Positions 1 through 13,500 of a DNA stretch of 64,000 nt are shown here, one piece after another. The stretch is taken from NCBI GenBank assembly GCA_013397865.1, contig VZTI01000613.1:263840-327839 (forward strand), written 5' to 3'. The notes below the pieces were generated by a model. It worked only from the letters and a program-made list of their open reading frames with translations. It was not told the DNA's origin and did no database searches. Numbering within the stretch: the first letter of the stretch is position 1; every line of letters begins with the position of its first letter. Source of the stretch: Struthidea cinerea. Lineage: Eukaryota > Chordata > Aves > Passeriformes > Corcoracidae. The position numbers and the translations under genes were made by a program.

Positions 1-287
1 TCGCTGCCCTCCTCTGAGCACTTGCTTGGCGATTTTCTAGGGAGTTCGCTAAGACTTCTCAGTCAGAAACGCAATTTCCAGTTATGCCGTCAATCTATAC
101 AGGAAAGATGGAAAGTGCCTCAATGGCAAATACATAAAACAATTTAAAATTTGATACTAAATGCCACTTCCATGGCAGAATTACTGTCTCGCAAAGAGCA
201 CTTACATGGTGTGGCAGGCAGCATGGCTGTAAGGGTCTATTACGGTTTGAGTAAAATTTCCTGAAGTGCTTCAATCCCATTCCTGCA

Positions 288-345
288 GGCTATTTAGGCA
301 CTTAGGAGCCTAAGTTTAATGGGACTGAAGCTAAGCCATTTCACC
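288..345. repeat. Decayed ancient amniote interspersed repeat fragment
   Basis: A segment with the pattern tatttaggcacttaggag then cctaagtttaatgggac resembles a very old dispersed element of reptiles and birds, recognised from memory. It includes the small palindrome cttaggagcctaag at 301-314. The family name is not certain. Confidence 0.35.
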
Positions 346-3300
346 TAAATTATTTATGCATTTGTTTAAATCTTAACCTTCAAATTTAGGTTCATTATGA
401 AAGTAATACATAGATCATATTACCAAGATTGGGTGTTTTTTATAAAAAATACATTTTTTCAACTATTTTCACTCCCAATTTTCAATTTAAAACAACTCTT
501 AACTTTGCTTTATTCCAGAACATATAGGGCATTTTATAAATAACAAATAACTGACAAAAATTACCTGAAAAAGATGGCAAACTGACCTAAGGTTAACACT
601 GTGGAAAGAGCCTTACAGTGACACTTGCTGCTACAATGTCAGTCAAAGATCTGCTGGAGTTTTATTACAATTTTTTTCCATGTGCAAGTTGAGGTCTCTA
701 CCTTCACCCAGAACCTGATAAACTTTCATTGCTGAAATTTGGTATAAAAGTTGTCCCTGGATGTAAGTGAGAAGCCACACCTCAGAAACAGAACAGAAGC
801 AAAAATTCAGAAGTTACATCTAGTGGCTTGTACTTATTTTTTAATAATAAATTCAGTTTTACTCAGCTGGTATTTGAAATCAATTCTTTAACTACTCGTC
901 TCTTAAGTCTAAAAAGCAATGCTGATAAGACTTATGTTCCATCTATTCCATGCCAGATGTTTAAGGTTCCACATTCAAAACTGTGACCGTAAGCAAGGAC
1001 TGGAAGACAAAACCTTTTCCTTCTCAACTGAGTTACCTGTACGACTAAATGTTTCTGGAATGAGGCTCTTTAAGCCTCTCTGTCCCTCTTTAAGCCCCAG
1101 ATCTGCTCTGAGCAGAGCAAGCTGGGGCTCAGTAATCCTCAGGTGTGGGTGTCTGCCTCGCCCCAGGTGCACTGGCTCCTGGAGAGGCCATGAAAGCTCG
1201 AGGGATGCAGAAGTGACAGAAGTCACTTGTGGCCCAAGAATTTCTTGGTGGAATGGCTAACAGCAGGACTGGGGAAGAGCTGCCAGTAACTCTGCCAGAG
1301 GCCTCTGGGTCAGAGGGAAAAGAAACTGGTGTATTCCAAGGCTTGCTGAAAACAGCAGTAAATGAAACCAGGAGGTAAAGGGCATGATCCAGGGTCTGTG
1401 TGTGATGCCAGCCCTTCCTGGGATAGGGAGAGAGGCCAGCAGCTCATAGAGGCCTTAGCTGGTCATTCTACTGGCAGTGGTGCATGAAGCAGAGTAGAAC
1501 AACTCCCTTTGCCTCAGCTTTATTGGTTCTGGAGTGCTGTCAGTAGTAAAAATGTGTTTTTTCAGTAGACAAAGCAAATACAACTTTCAAGGCACACAGG
1601 AAGCCAATGTGGGCAAGAGTAAGATGCCACTTCTTCGGGGTCACATTGCTGATGAGGAGAGAAGAGGAATGCAGCCTGCACGGCTCTGGAGTCACAGCTC
1701 TGAAAACACATGATGTAAGCAGCTGACTTCAGTCCACAGCAGCAAGGATGCACAGAAACAAATCAGAATAAATCAGTTTCCTGTTAAATCTACTAGCAGA
1801 AAATGGCCTGACCTACTTCACCCAACCCAAGGCTCAGCGACGTCCTTCTGAATTCAGCCCATGGTGTCAAATCAGCCTGGTCTGCAAGCAATGATCTCAG
1901 GCATGATGCATGCACCACTCTAAAACACGGAGGGAATCTCACAGAAAATAATAAAACGCTACAGAACTGGGATGAGGAAGAACTATGCCAGGTGTGCTTG
2001 GCAAAGCTGTGCCTTCCTTAGGAATGGAGGCTTCCTTACAACTATTCTTGCTTCCCTTACACTTAAAGATTATTTAAATCATGCTCTCATTGCCTTTTGC
2101 TTATAGTTTTAAAAAATTCAGTGGCATGAAATGATTGTTAAGGAAAGGAAGGGAAAACCAACAACATAACCAAACGAGTCCTCTGCTTAGCTGTCATGCA
2201 AATTTCTCACATGGCTTTGGGCAGCACATTTCATAGCTCTGCCTTTCCTTATGTGTAGACCAGGAATGCGAATCCTTTTCTCTTTCATGGAAGTGTTGGA
2301 TGTAACAATGCAGAGGGAAGAGTCTCTTGTTTTACTAAAATTGTAGAGGAAACCTGTGCTTGAAAGAGCAGACAACTGAATTAAAATCACTTCAGTTTTA
2401 GTCTTAGGTCCTAGCAAGCTGCTAGACCAATGTCCTCTTCTTTTATACACCTGTATAAATTTTGTAAGGAACTCCTTTTCTACCCTTTTTTTAAAACTGT
2501 GAATCCCTAAAGAAATTCTAAAGGAGATGCACAGCTTGCAGCCATTTTACATAGTCCAAATATATCAGATGACAAATCTACATTATGAGCTATCAAGGGT
2601 CATGTATGACCTTCCCAGGAATCCATGTACCACAGGTAGAAAATCACCATTCTACTACTTTGAAACTACATTCTTTAGTATGGAAAGATTCAGGGAGATC
2701 CTGCTGGATCTTTGAAATGCGGTGCTCTGTCTCATGGTATCTCATCCATTTCCCTGCCCCTTTCCTGACACACAGAATAAGGACTGTCCTAAGGATGACG
2801 ACGTTAGCAGGTGATCAGCTGCTCTGAAGGAAAACAGTTTTGGATCAAAAACTTTGGAAGGTAAAACATATTTTGAGAGAGCAAAGTTCTACCTTGAAAT
2901 CCCAACAGAATGGAGACAGAGAAGGATACATTTGGCCAAGAACCTGTATCTGCAGTGATAAATAATATATAAATAATGTATTTTGAAACTAAGCTCTGGG
3001 ATGAATGTTTTATAGTGGAGTAAATCCTAAGATGGCTAATGCATTAAAGCAATGAAGAAAAAAACAACAAAAAAAAAAAGGAGACCCCACAAATAAAAAA
3101 AGTTATTTTTTAGTCTTTTGAGTACAGCTATACATAGATGTATCCATCGCCTTTAAAAAAAAGTCCCTAAAGAATTGCTGTTTTTTTCTCATTACATGTC
3201 ATTCTTCCTCCTTGTGTACTGTGCCTCCTTGATTCTCAGCCCACTTGCTTCTGCATTTTTCCTAAGGTATAGACCTTTGTCTTTAGACCAGAGCTTGTGC

Positions 3301-5619
3301 ATTCATCTGCTGATAAACTGTTTATCTTAGCTTTTATGAGGGCGCCTTGCTGCAAGCCAGCCAGAGACAGGATCCTGGGTGTTTGTCTTTTTTTTAAAAG
3401 AGGGTCCGGGAAGTGACGGGTATTTATACCTCCCTTGGCTCTATATATCATGGGAGGTGGAACTCCACTGTCTCTGTTTCTCGCTTTTTCTCTCAGCAGT
3501 GTCTTCTGCCGTAAATCTGAATCTCTCAGAACAGAGTTTTCTTGGCTACAACCCCACTTGGAGGAATTAAGTTTTATTTATTTATTTGTGCAAAAGGCTT
3601 GCAACAGAGGAAACCCAAAGTTCTTCTAAATCCTCCCCCTCCTCTACCCCACCTAAAGATCCTACTTTTTGTGCCAAATCCTAACATCTCAGCAGTCAAG
3701 AGAAGAGACCAGCGTCTCACAGTGTGCAGACCAATTCATTACTGAGAGGGAGGCCAGTGGGAGAATTGGAAAAGATGAAACAGAAACCAAGGTATTTTTT
3801 ATGCTAAAAAATGACACTTATATTTACAAGCAATGGCTCCTGATGGGAATCTGAATTTCCACACAGGCGACATTATTTATCCAAACAAACTCCCTGTGGC
3901 AGCATATATTACATATATACACACATGGCAAGTAGGAATGTATTTATTCTTTTTAGCCAGACTGGTCATTAAGATAAACATCTATTGAGATAAACCAAGT
4001 TTTTACTGTTTCTTTTTTATGGAATACTAAAGACAACTGAGGGACAAAGATTCAATGAAGCGAAAAATACAGCAACCCCCCCTCAATCAAGCCCTGTGTG
4101 CATGGGAGTGATTCATTGATGCCAGCTACTGAATAACCCTGATACATAACAGTTCTCACCTCTGATATTTAAAAAGACCCCCTTGCCCTTTTAGCACCAA
4201 TGGAGTCCTTCAAATGTTTTATTGCTAATTGTCTAATGCTACGTGATGAATGACTGCTTGACTGAAAATGACAACCCCTTTTCTCTCAACTACTTCATTT
4301 TCCTGGCTCCAGTGGGGGTGAAGAGGAAAAAATAAATCCGATTACATCATATTTAGCCTGTTGGTTATGAATGAAGGAAAACTGAAACTTACTTTAAAAG
4401 TACTTCTATCAACTCAGTCCTGAGCCCCCAGGTCCCCTGCACTCAGTAAATGTTGCCTCAGATTCTGGTGTAAAATGTTCCAAGAGACTCATGGGTTTTG
4501 TGGAAGTACAAAGTCCAAGAGGCAGGGTCTAATCCTGATCGGAGAGCTGGGGGAACAGGATCCCAAATATATCTGACTCAGAAATCCTGGACTAAATGTA
4601 GAGTGGCTGCACTTTCTGCTCACAAGAAGTATCTTGGCTACAGTGTAATAAAAGAGCAGAATTTAGCCTGTTACATAAACCAGCTCCTGACTAGGGTTTT
4701 GCCTTGAGAATTAATGCAGCAGCAGAAGGTCCCACAAATTCAGAACCAGTGCCTTATTAGAAATTCTTTAAATTTGCTCCGGCTAGAAAATGTACAAGGA
4801 TGAAGGAGCTTTAATAACTAGAAAAAGATTAAACTGCATGTCATTCCCCAGCATTTTGTATTATCACTCCTTTCCAGCTTCTTATGCTTTATCCCTTCAG
4901 GGAATCTGATCTCTTCAAAAAGAAGTAGATCACAATGATCAGCCAGAGTTGTGTGCATAGCATTATCTCTGCAGCCACTACAAAATGTCCCATGATACAA
5001 ACTCACAGTGGCTGGGCTGGCTGTGAAAAGCTCTATGTTCAATAGGATACTTTTCAAAGAAACTTGTACCTTTAGTGGCACACGGAATGATTTCCCCTTT
5101 CTCTCACAAATGACGAAACAGGCACACTCATGGGGGTATGGGATTAATTCAGTTACAGAAACAAACACAAAGGAGACTGATTCCAAACCTGCTCGTGTTC
5201 AGTAGGAATCTCTGGGATGTGTTTTTTTGGCTTGGGAGTTTCAAGTCTTTGCGTCTGAAGGCAAAGGGACCCAGGCGAGTAAAATAATGAATCTAGGCTT
5301 CCCAGACACAGATCTGACATTTGCTCTCTCCCTCTGACTCAGGCTTTGACTGGGTTCAGGGATTAATTAGGCCATGCAAACGAGTTAGGTTCTCTCTTCT
5401 GGCAACCTGGTCACGTAGGGAACCCCCACCCCTCCCCTTCCCCACACTCTCCTTGCCCATAATGAAGCATGACTGTAGTAAAACAAGTCTTTTGATGGTG
5501 CCTCTTCTCATCACTTTCAAGACAAACAATGTCTCAGAAGCCCCCCAGCTGCTTTTATTTTTCTTATATCTACAGTTACATCTTGGGTGTGTTTACTCAT
5601 CCTCATTAAATATGTTGTT

Positions 5620-5645
5620 CCCCCCACCCCCTTTTTTTTTTTTTT
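5620..5645 (+). repeat. C-run plus T-run low-complexity tract
   Basis: A run of C interrupted by one A is followed by 14 consecutive T. It is simple-sequence DNA with no further meaning seen. Confidence 0.8.
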
Positions 5646-7221
5646 AATATCCTTCCTTCATTGCAGTTTACACAAAACATCAGTTACACGATAGAGTTAA
5701 AAGCTTTTGGGTATTGAGCAACATCCCACAACACCACAGTCTCTAAAAAAGAATTGACACGGGGTATAGGAGGTACAGCAAGAATATGACACAAAAAGCC
5801 CCACAGCACACAGAGAAGTCACAAATTACTGCTTTGCTCACAGCACAGCTTTGCTTACGTACAATCAAGTTCCTCTGATAAGCCTGAATAAGGACTTTGT
5901 GTTTTTCTTTCAAATAGAAAACATTAACAAGTGACTGTTATCCTCCTCCTTTGAACACAGATACTTGGAAAGACTAGGATGGCACAGGAAGAAAAAACAA
6001 CCCATCACAGGACTAACAACCAGCTAGGCTTTCTCACACAGACATTGGTCAGGATGATTTTCTTTCAAGCAACACTGAAATAATAACACTTCAACTGAGT
6101 ATCTTTGCTGCCTAGCATGTGTCCTGAAGCCACATCACCCTCTGAAGTACTTGTTCTCATAACAAACACATCAGCAGTTCAATAACATGCCAAACACAAT
6201 GGCATATATTTTGACTATTATTTGTTCTCTTTACATGTGTATCTATGCATGTGCAATTGTTCCCATGCAGGAACAGCCTTCCCATTTCTCCCATTCTTGA
6301 CAGAGTAGTGTTCCAAAGACACGTGATCCTGTTCTGATTGACAAAAAGATCAAAATCAAACAAGAAAGAGCATTGCACTGACCAGTCTGGAAGTGCCACA
6401 AGAGTTCTCTCTACTTTGAACATGAAGGTTAACTTTGGTCAGCAAAATGAGCATTTCAACTCAAATACGAGGTATTGAAACAGGCTCAGATAAGGGATTC
6501 AAAGAAGAGAGATGCCTTTGTAACACAAAAAGAAGCAAAAGGAAGAATGCTGCATTTAAAGCGTCTCATGGCAGGGATGGCTTTTTATGCCACTTTCACT
6601 TAAGATCTCCCCACTTTCTGACCAAAAAAGAAGGTAGGAATAACCTTGCTCTGCAGACCGTAACCTAAACCACTCTCCCTAGGGAGACAGATATTGGAGT
6701 CTGCCTGTCATCATTCTTGTGTGAGATCTCTGGAGTGAATGAATAAATAATTAAATAAATAGCAGCCTTCCCTGATGAGCCGAAGAGGGCCCTGGTGTGC
6801 CTAGGCTTAGGTCCTGCCTGGTGCTTACTGCTGCAGGACCTGAAGGGAGCAGGGAGGGGGGCGAAGTGGGGGCAATCACCCTCCAACACCGGGAACTGTT
6901 TGTAAATTACCCTAAGCTTCCCTTAGTCATTATTCCATTAACTGCCTCTTGGTAGATCTGTCAGTAACTAAGCTGGGACTTATTTGTAGAGAATCAGAGC
7001 CTATTTGCTGTACTAAGTGAGCCATGAGAGCGAAAGGGTTTGGGATTTATTTGTAATTACAGTCGGGATTTTTTTCTTCTCCTTCTTGCCTGGACCCCAC
7101 TGGTACTTTCATTCACATTCCCTAAGCTGAAGCTGGCGCCAGGATCACAGGCTGGCCCTGTGTTTATGTCATTGAGACTAGGACAATATTTCAGTGTGGA
7201 GCCAGACCGCAGGGATCCACT

Positions 7222-7245
7222 CTATAAAACCCTCACTAAAAATAG
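7222..7245 (+). promoter_or_regulatory. TATA box and MEF2 consensus site, promoter-like
   Basis: ctataaaa at 7222-7229 matches a TATA box. Seven bases later ctaaaaatag at 7236-7245 matches the full MEF2 consensus YTAWWWWTAR. Immediately downstream lies a CpG-rich block (to about 7580). The arrangement resembles a plus-strand muscle- or neuron-type promoter or an enhancer. No supported gene follows, so a lncRNA or distal enhancer is equally possible. Confidence 0.4.
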
Positions 7246-7580
7246 ACAGCCGCCCTGCCCCCAGGCCCGCGGACCGCCGGCTCCCTGCGTGGAGCACAGC
7301 CCTGGGCCGGGCCCGGCTCAGCCCTGCCGGCCCCCGGCTCTGCCAGCCCCCGGCCCACCCTGCCCTTCCCCTGGCCGCGGTCCCTCTGAGCAGCTCCTGG
7401 AACCGGCGGAGCCGCTCGGGCTACAGCCGGCAGCATCCTGAGGGATCCTCTGCTCCCTGACTGCTCCTTGAGAGTGGATGTGGTTCCTCGAGGTGCCCGG
7501 CCTCCCCCTGCCCCGAGCCCTGCTCTGCAGCAATCCCTGACCAGCCCTGCAACGCCTCTGCTCAGGCTGCAGCACCAAGC
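7246..7580. other. CpG-rich block (small CpG island)
   Basis: This GC-rich stretch, in an otherwise AT-rich and CpG-poor region, holds about 22 CpG dinucleotides. Open frames on both strands are by-products of GC richness, being Pro/Ala/Gly/Arg-rich. It may be a promoter or enhancer island belonging with the TATA/MEF2 pair at its left edge. Confidence 0.5.
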
Positions 7581-10500
7581 CATGAGTTATCCTAAAATCC
7601 CACCGGCTGTAACTGGGAGAATAAGAGATACCTGAAAATATCAGTGCTTAGGATCCTCCCTTTCCCTCCACAGCTTGTACAGAGAGACCCCAGTAGGACA
7701 AAACTGGGTCAAAGACTTCACCTCTGTCTGATAAATCTTTCCTGCAGCAAATTAAAACACGACCTGAACGTTTCCATCTCATAGCTGTCAGTTTTATTCA
7801 GAAGCATGAACCAGGGCAAATAATTCAGCCTTTTCAATGCTAGTGGTGCGTGATCTCTCAGCTTGGAAGGATAAATGTAAATAGTAGAATGTTTATTGAT
7901 TAGTTCAACAGCCATACCAGATAAGATACAAGGCATTTAATGCACAGATTTTAAAGGTAAGAGCCTGAACCTGCAGCTTAGATCCTGACACTGGAAGGGG
8001 TTTAATTCAAGAAGCCTGTGAAGTGACAGAAAAACCTCACATGCATTTTAATGGGCAACAGAGCCTTCCGAAAGACAGCAAAAAAAGCAATCGAGCCTCT
8101 TGATTCCCTGAGATCCCTGTTTGCTTAGCTGATGAAAAAGCATCAGATGGGAGTATGCGTGCTTGTACACACAGGTATCCTGAGCAGGGATGCTGCCAAA
8201 AAATGTCCAAGAGGAGCAAACCTCTCAGGACAGGTTCCTGTCACTGAATCACTGTCTTGGCATAGGTCCTGTTTATGAAGTCAGTAGGACCCTGATGTGC
8301 TCAACTAGTGGCAAACCTACAGTGGGAAGAGACAGATTTGGTTGGCTAGAGGACTTGCCCTCTCTCCCAAGGCCCAGGACAACCTGACTGTTCTCCACCT
8401 GGGCTGCATGGCACATTGCTGACAGAGGTGCAGCCAGTCACCACCTGAACAGAGATGGTTGCACAAATCCATGACAGAACTGAAAACTGAGCTCTGAAAT
8501 CCCAGTCAGTGCTTTAAAATCCTGCAGTGCCACAAGCCACGTGCTGCTCATAATGAAGGTTGACTTTGATTGGTTTAAATTAAATCATTCACTAGACAAA
8601 GAAGCCATTTTGTACAAGGAGATAAGACTATGGACTGAGAATGTTGGAAAAGGCTGCTTTGAAAATTTTCAAAACATTGAGAACGTGTATACAGTAGTAT
8701 ACAAGGACAGCTGTAGTGTTGTAAAGAGATTTATTATCAGAGCCATCGGTAAGATAATCCAACAGACTTCATACAAACCAGTCTGTTTTCTGTACCATGC
8801 TATGGGTACTCAGTGTTTGCTCAGTGATTATTCTGTTGAGTTCAGCTCCTGCCAGTCCTTCTGCCACTGTGCTCTTTCAATGAAATGTATCAGGTCAATG
8901 TCAGCGCAGTGTAACCAGGATCCCTCTGCAGTGGGTGTTGGGCATGTGTTGAACCAGCAGGTCAGGGTGTGAATTTTTGATCATCTCTACAGATACCACA
9001 GACAAAACTTGAGAAGATAAAAGCACGTAGAGTAGCAAATCAGCTTGCTCAAGGTCACAAACCAGCAAAACCAAGAAGAGGACCAGTTCCTATCTTTTGT
9101 AGAGTATCATGTTGGCAGAGATAGACCCCAGGGCCTCATGGATTTTATAACATGTTCTGATTTCATTACAGTGGAAGTTACTCTTCAATTAGAAACATAA
9201 TTGTTGCCTTTGTAATGCTTCTCACTATTTTATCTCTGCTTTGCAAATACCCACCCTGGGGATAGAGGACCTTCAACTACCTTTAGTCAGAAGTGTGATA
9301 TACAAAGCAATGAAGCTGAACTGTCTTGGTGTGGAGGAAGCACATTTTTGATACTGGACCATGTTCTATCATGTGCCATTATTGTCTGAGAAGCAGCCCT
9401 GAATTGTTCTCACACTTCATGCTATAGCTTTTCATTATTTGAGCAAGTGCCATTTGTTCCCCACACTTCTTTCTCCAGTCAGTGTATGGACTTCCTTTTT
9501 CACTTCTGCGCTGGTGCTGGTGCACCTCACAATGGATATGCAGTGAAAGGAAACTGTTGCAGAAACAGGATTCCCTGATCTGTTACAGTAATTAGATTAT
9601 CTGACCCAAGCAGAAGATTGCAGGAAGAAAAAGGCAGCACTTGCAGGAAGTGAACATCATCACAGAAAAATGAATTCTCTCCCTGGGTTCTGCCATGAAT
9701 CCCAGTGCAGTAGCATGAAAGCAACTGAAAACTTTCCACAGGTGGACACTTAATGTCTGTGTGTCATTTTCAACAACACTTAAGCTATGCAGCCTCACTT
9801 GGGCTCCATTCATAGCAGGTTGTGCATTCAGAACAGCTGCAATGCAAACCAACTGGAACTGGGCTTTGAACACGTAAAGTCCCAATATGAAATACCAGCT
9901 CTTAGGTGGTTTAAATAAGCACAGCCACAATTAGGGGATACTTGATAACTTTGACTGGAGACCATTTATGTCTTGGTTCTCCAGCCATAAAACGACATCA
10001 CACCCATGATGATCACAGGAGTATAAAACAAAGATATCATTTGAAAGATTTATTATTTATTTTATCGTAATACCTAAAAGCTTGGACGTGGGCCAACCAT
10101 GTTTGGTGTTGTACAAATGTGTAAGAAAAAGGCATCCTTGCTCCCTCAAAAATTTATAGCATAAGTTAAACCTTTGAGGTAACAGATGGCAGGACATAAG
10201 ACAGAGAATGAAATAGAACCATCTTCTAGTTTGCCTCAGCACACCTGCACCTTAGCACCCTCTGCTCAATTTTTTTTTCTTTTTCCAGATAAAACAGAAA
10301 AAAAGCCTTTTAAAAGAAGGCTTAAAAACATCACATTCTGTGATATGACCCAGGAGAAACTTCTGCACAGCCTCTGCACAAGGCTATACAGACTGTGCTC
10401 CCTACATTTTGATGAACACAAGTCTCTTTCAAAAAGTTAGTGCTGTGAACTGTCAGAGAATTAAAAAGTTTTAAGTAATGCTGAGAGCTAGAGGGGTTGT

Positions 10501-13500
10501 CTCCACACAGAAATGGTACATAGTAAGAGGTAAAAAAAAACCTGTCTACACATACTATAGAAAGATACAGTGATTTGAGTTTTCCACATAACCCCAAACA
10601 AAGTCTCTATTATAGTTATTTGTTTACTCTTTGTCTGCTGCCTGGCCACCCTGGTCAGATGTCAGAGCCCGCTATCTCTCTGGCCCTAAGCACAGGGATT
10701 GCTCCCATCACAATCACTTTATTATGTGATGGCTTTCCCAGCTAATTTGAAAGGCAATCATTTATCTTAATTTTAAAAGAAAGGTTGTTCTGAATCTGCA
10801 GATCTCTGCAAAGGGTACAAGAAGACCAGGGAATTTTGCAATCATCTGGATTTTGTACATATTTTCAGTATTGCAGGTATCTGTTGTGGGAGCAATCTGT
10901 GGATTCCCTTGGAAAGTTTATGGGAATGTATTCTTTCAAATCATTACTCAGCCTTTCTCCCTGCCCTCTACCATTTCAGGACAGGAGTACATATACAGTT
11001 CTCTCTTTTCCTTGGCATCTGGACAACTCTTCTACTGTCACTGCCCTGTAGTCCTCAGCTGGCATAAGAATTCCAAAATAAACTGGAGCGTGTTGTAATC
11101 AGGAGAAAAATATTGTGTCCTTGTGGTGTTGATGTTTTTGCAGCTCAGCTTCTCAATGGCCACCACAAGTTGAGCTGCATATTTCTTTACAAAAATTATG
11201 CCTGCACTGATAATTTGGCAGGCCACTCTTTGAATAGACATTTAGCTACTTAACTGCTCACTGTTGCCAACAATGTTCAGTTGATGAAGCAGGGAAGAAG
11301 GGGCACTTTGACAAGCAGCACATGATGGCAGCAGGATGGTGGGCTTTGTGGCCAGCAGACCTTTACTGCGGATCTGCTGGTCAAGAGGCTTTTAAGAGGT
11401 TCTGTAAAACTCAAAACCTAGCATACGAGTAACATATTATAGCAGAACGTCTTTAAAGAGGCAAAGACACCGACTAAATATCTCCTAAGTTTAAGCATAT
11501 TTCAAGAAACCACATAGACGAAATAAGCCTCAGCACATAATTTATAAACCTGCCCACAGGCAACTGAAGAAGAGCATGAGCCAATACTCAAACCCAGCAC
11601 GGAAGTACTTAAAGGTGTGTTGCTGTGTACAGTCACACAGCCCGAGGGAACGCATTACCCAGAGAACTCAAAGGGCAAGGATGGGATTTTTAAAGAGCTC
11701 CCTGTTGGCTCAGCTCTGCCAACTTTCACTCCTGCCAAGCTGCATCCAAAAAGGCAGGTCTAACCTTTGCTCATCTCCCAGAACCAACACTCTTACTGGA
11801 GCCTCTTGACTTCCAGTGTCTGTCACTTCTTCCAAATAGTGAAGTTCTGTCCCAATTTTCAAAAGAACTGGATGCAAAAAGTCCCAGTTTATTTATTCTG
11901 TAGCCTCAGTGTTCCTACATGTATTTTTGCCTGCCCCCATCAATTCACACCAAAACAATGTTCACAGTATGTTAATTTGCACTTTCAATCTGTGCCTTCT
12001 TGCCAGCCTCGAGGGCACAGGGTAGAACCAGAGCTATGTATTTGTCAGGCTGGAAGATTTAAGTCAGTATCACATTTCCAATAGTTTTCCAATGCCCCTT
12101 CCAGAAGTCTCAGTGGATTGACAAATCAAAAATGGGAAAACTTAGCATGGAGAGCTGGAGGAGATGCTCCCTCACCTGGGTGGGCACTACACAGACAGCA
12201 AGGTCACCTTCTGGGCAACTGTCCCTGCTGAGCGATGACAACCTGACTGAGCAGAGAACCCCCTAATGCCCCCAAACTGGGGCAGGAGCAGAAAGGTATT
12301 GGTGCACTACTCCGGGCTCTCTGCACCCTCCAGAGGGCTCTGTGGATCAGGACAGGGACACAAATGCCACAGAGAAAGAGCTGCAGCCTGACTAAACTGG
12401 TTTTTTCCACAGCTGTCAATTTTTATTACAGAAGGGCAGTGACTGTGTGTTATGAAAGTCCACAGAATATGAAACTAATAATGAATTGCAAAGCATCACA
12501 TGGAGGCTAAAACTATGCCTCACTTCGGTGGTTGCTAACATGCAGGGTATTCAGACTGGCTAACAATGTAGACCAAAATGATTCCTGTATGGATTAAAGC
12601 ACAGGAGATATTAACTGTCACACTAGCAGCACTGGCTAAATTGTGCTGAAAACATGTACACAAATGTACAGCAGGATGGGGACACTTAGTTCTTTCCACA
12701 CAAATTTCACACTGAAGAGTGCAAATGGCAAATCAATATTCAGCAGGTTTCTCCAAAAGTTAACTGTACTCCCTATTTCACTCCAAAGTGCTCCAGTACC
12801 CTGACACTGGGCTTCAGACAGGAATTTCTTGTCCATGTTAGGACACCTCTATGATCCAAACCCTCCTCATGAACTGAACAGGATGTGAACTAATAGCTCT
12901 TAGTCACTTTTTGGTTAAGTGAACTACAACGAGTTACCTAAGTATCTTGCTCTAAGATATAGTTTCCAACCCCTGAATAATTCTTATGAATTATGACTCT
13001 TATGAGTCCTGACACGTTTTTTTTTTAAATAATTGAAGTCTAACTTCCAGAACAGGATAAAATACTTTACTACTTGCATTAATATGCATTAGTAGTGATC
13101 TGGATGTGGTAAATCTGGTAATTTGGTAAAGAATTAAACTTAAAATAATTGGTTAAACCACACATGGTGGAGACATCTAGCAAGAAAAATAGCAGGAAAA
13201 GACATTAGTTTCACACTTCAAATGTAATTTTTAACATGAAAGCTGAAAACTAGATTATTGTCTACTTGGACTGTAATCAGGTGGCTGAGGCTCATGACAT
13301 CTGCACTCTCTCACTGAAATGAATCTTCAGTTTGTTTTTAAAATTAATTGCCAAAACTAAAATATCTTTCCCCCAGCATTGGTTGAACTGATTTTTCTGT
13401 AATTTGATTTAGCAAATATTGTAGAGCCGGTTGAAAGTGAAATAAAAAGCTGTCACAGAAACAATGGCTCTCCCATCAGCTTGCACATGCCAACAGCACG

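Larger units (their letters stand above)
1..7200. other. Intergenic AT-rich DNA, no gene seen
   Basis: No convincing coding exon, RNA gene or mobile element is seen on either strand. Open frames here are short and compositionally random. The stretch holds a decayed repeat near 288-335 and a C/T homopolymer tract at 5620-5645. By gene order in human, the next gene beyond the ANKFN1 3' end would be NOG, but its single-exon coding sequence is not here. Confidence 0.6.

Noticed and set aside
6320..6325. CACGTG E-boxes here and at 8538, 15910, 21560 and 28538 as a clock-control cluster
   Set aside because: They are spread over more than 20 kb at about chance frequency and do not cluster near a promoter.
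7040..7441. 133-codon open frame with a hydrophobic, signal-peptide-like start
   Set aside because: The second half is GC-block Pro/Ala sequence and competing frames exist on the other strand. The hydrophobic start comes from a T-rich stretch. The TATA box lies inside the frame, which does not fit it as a coding sequence.
8541..8972. 143-codon plus-strand open frame
   Set aside because: No recognisable domain, no repeat or splice context, and AT-rich random composition.
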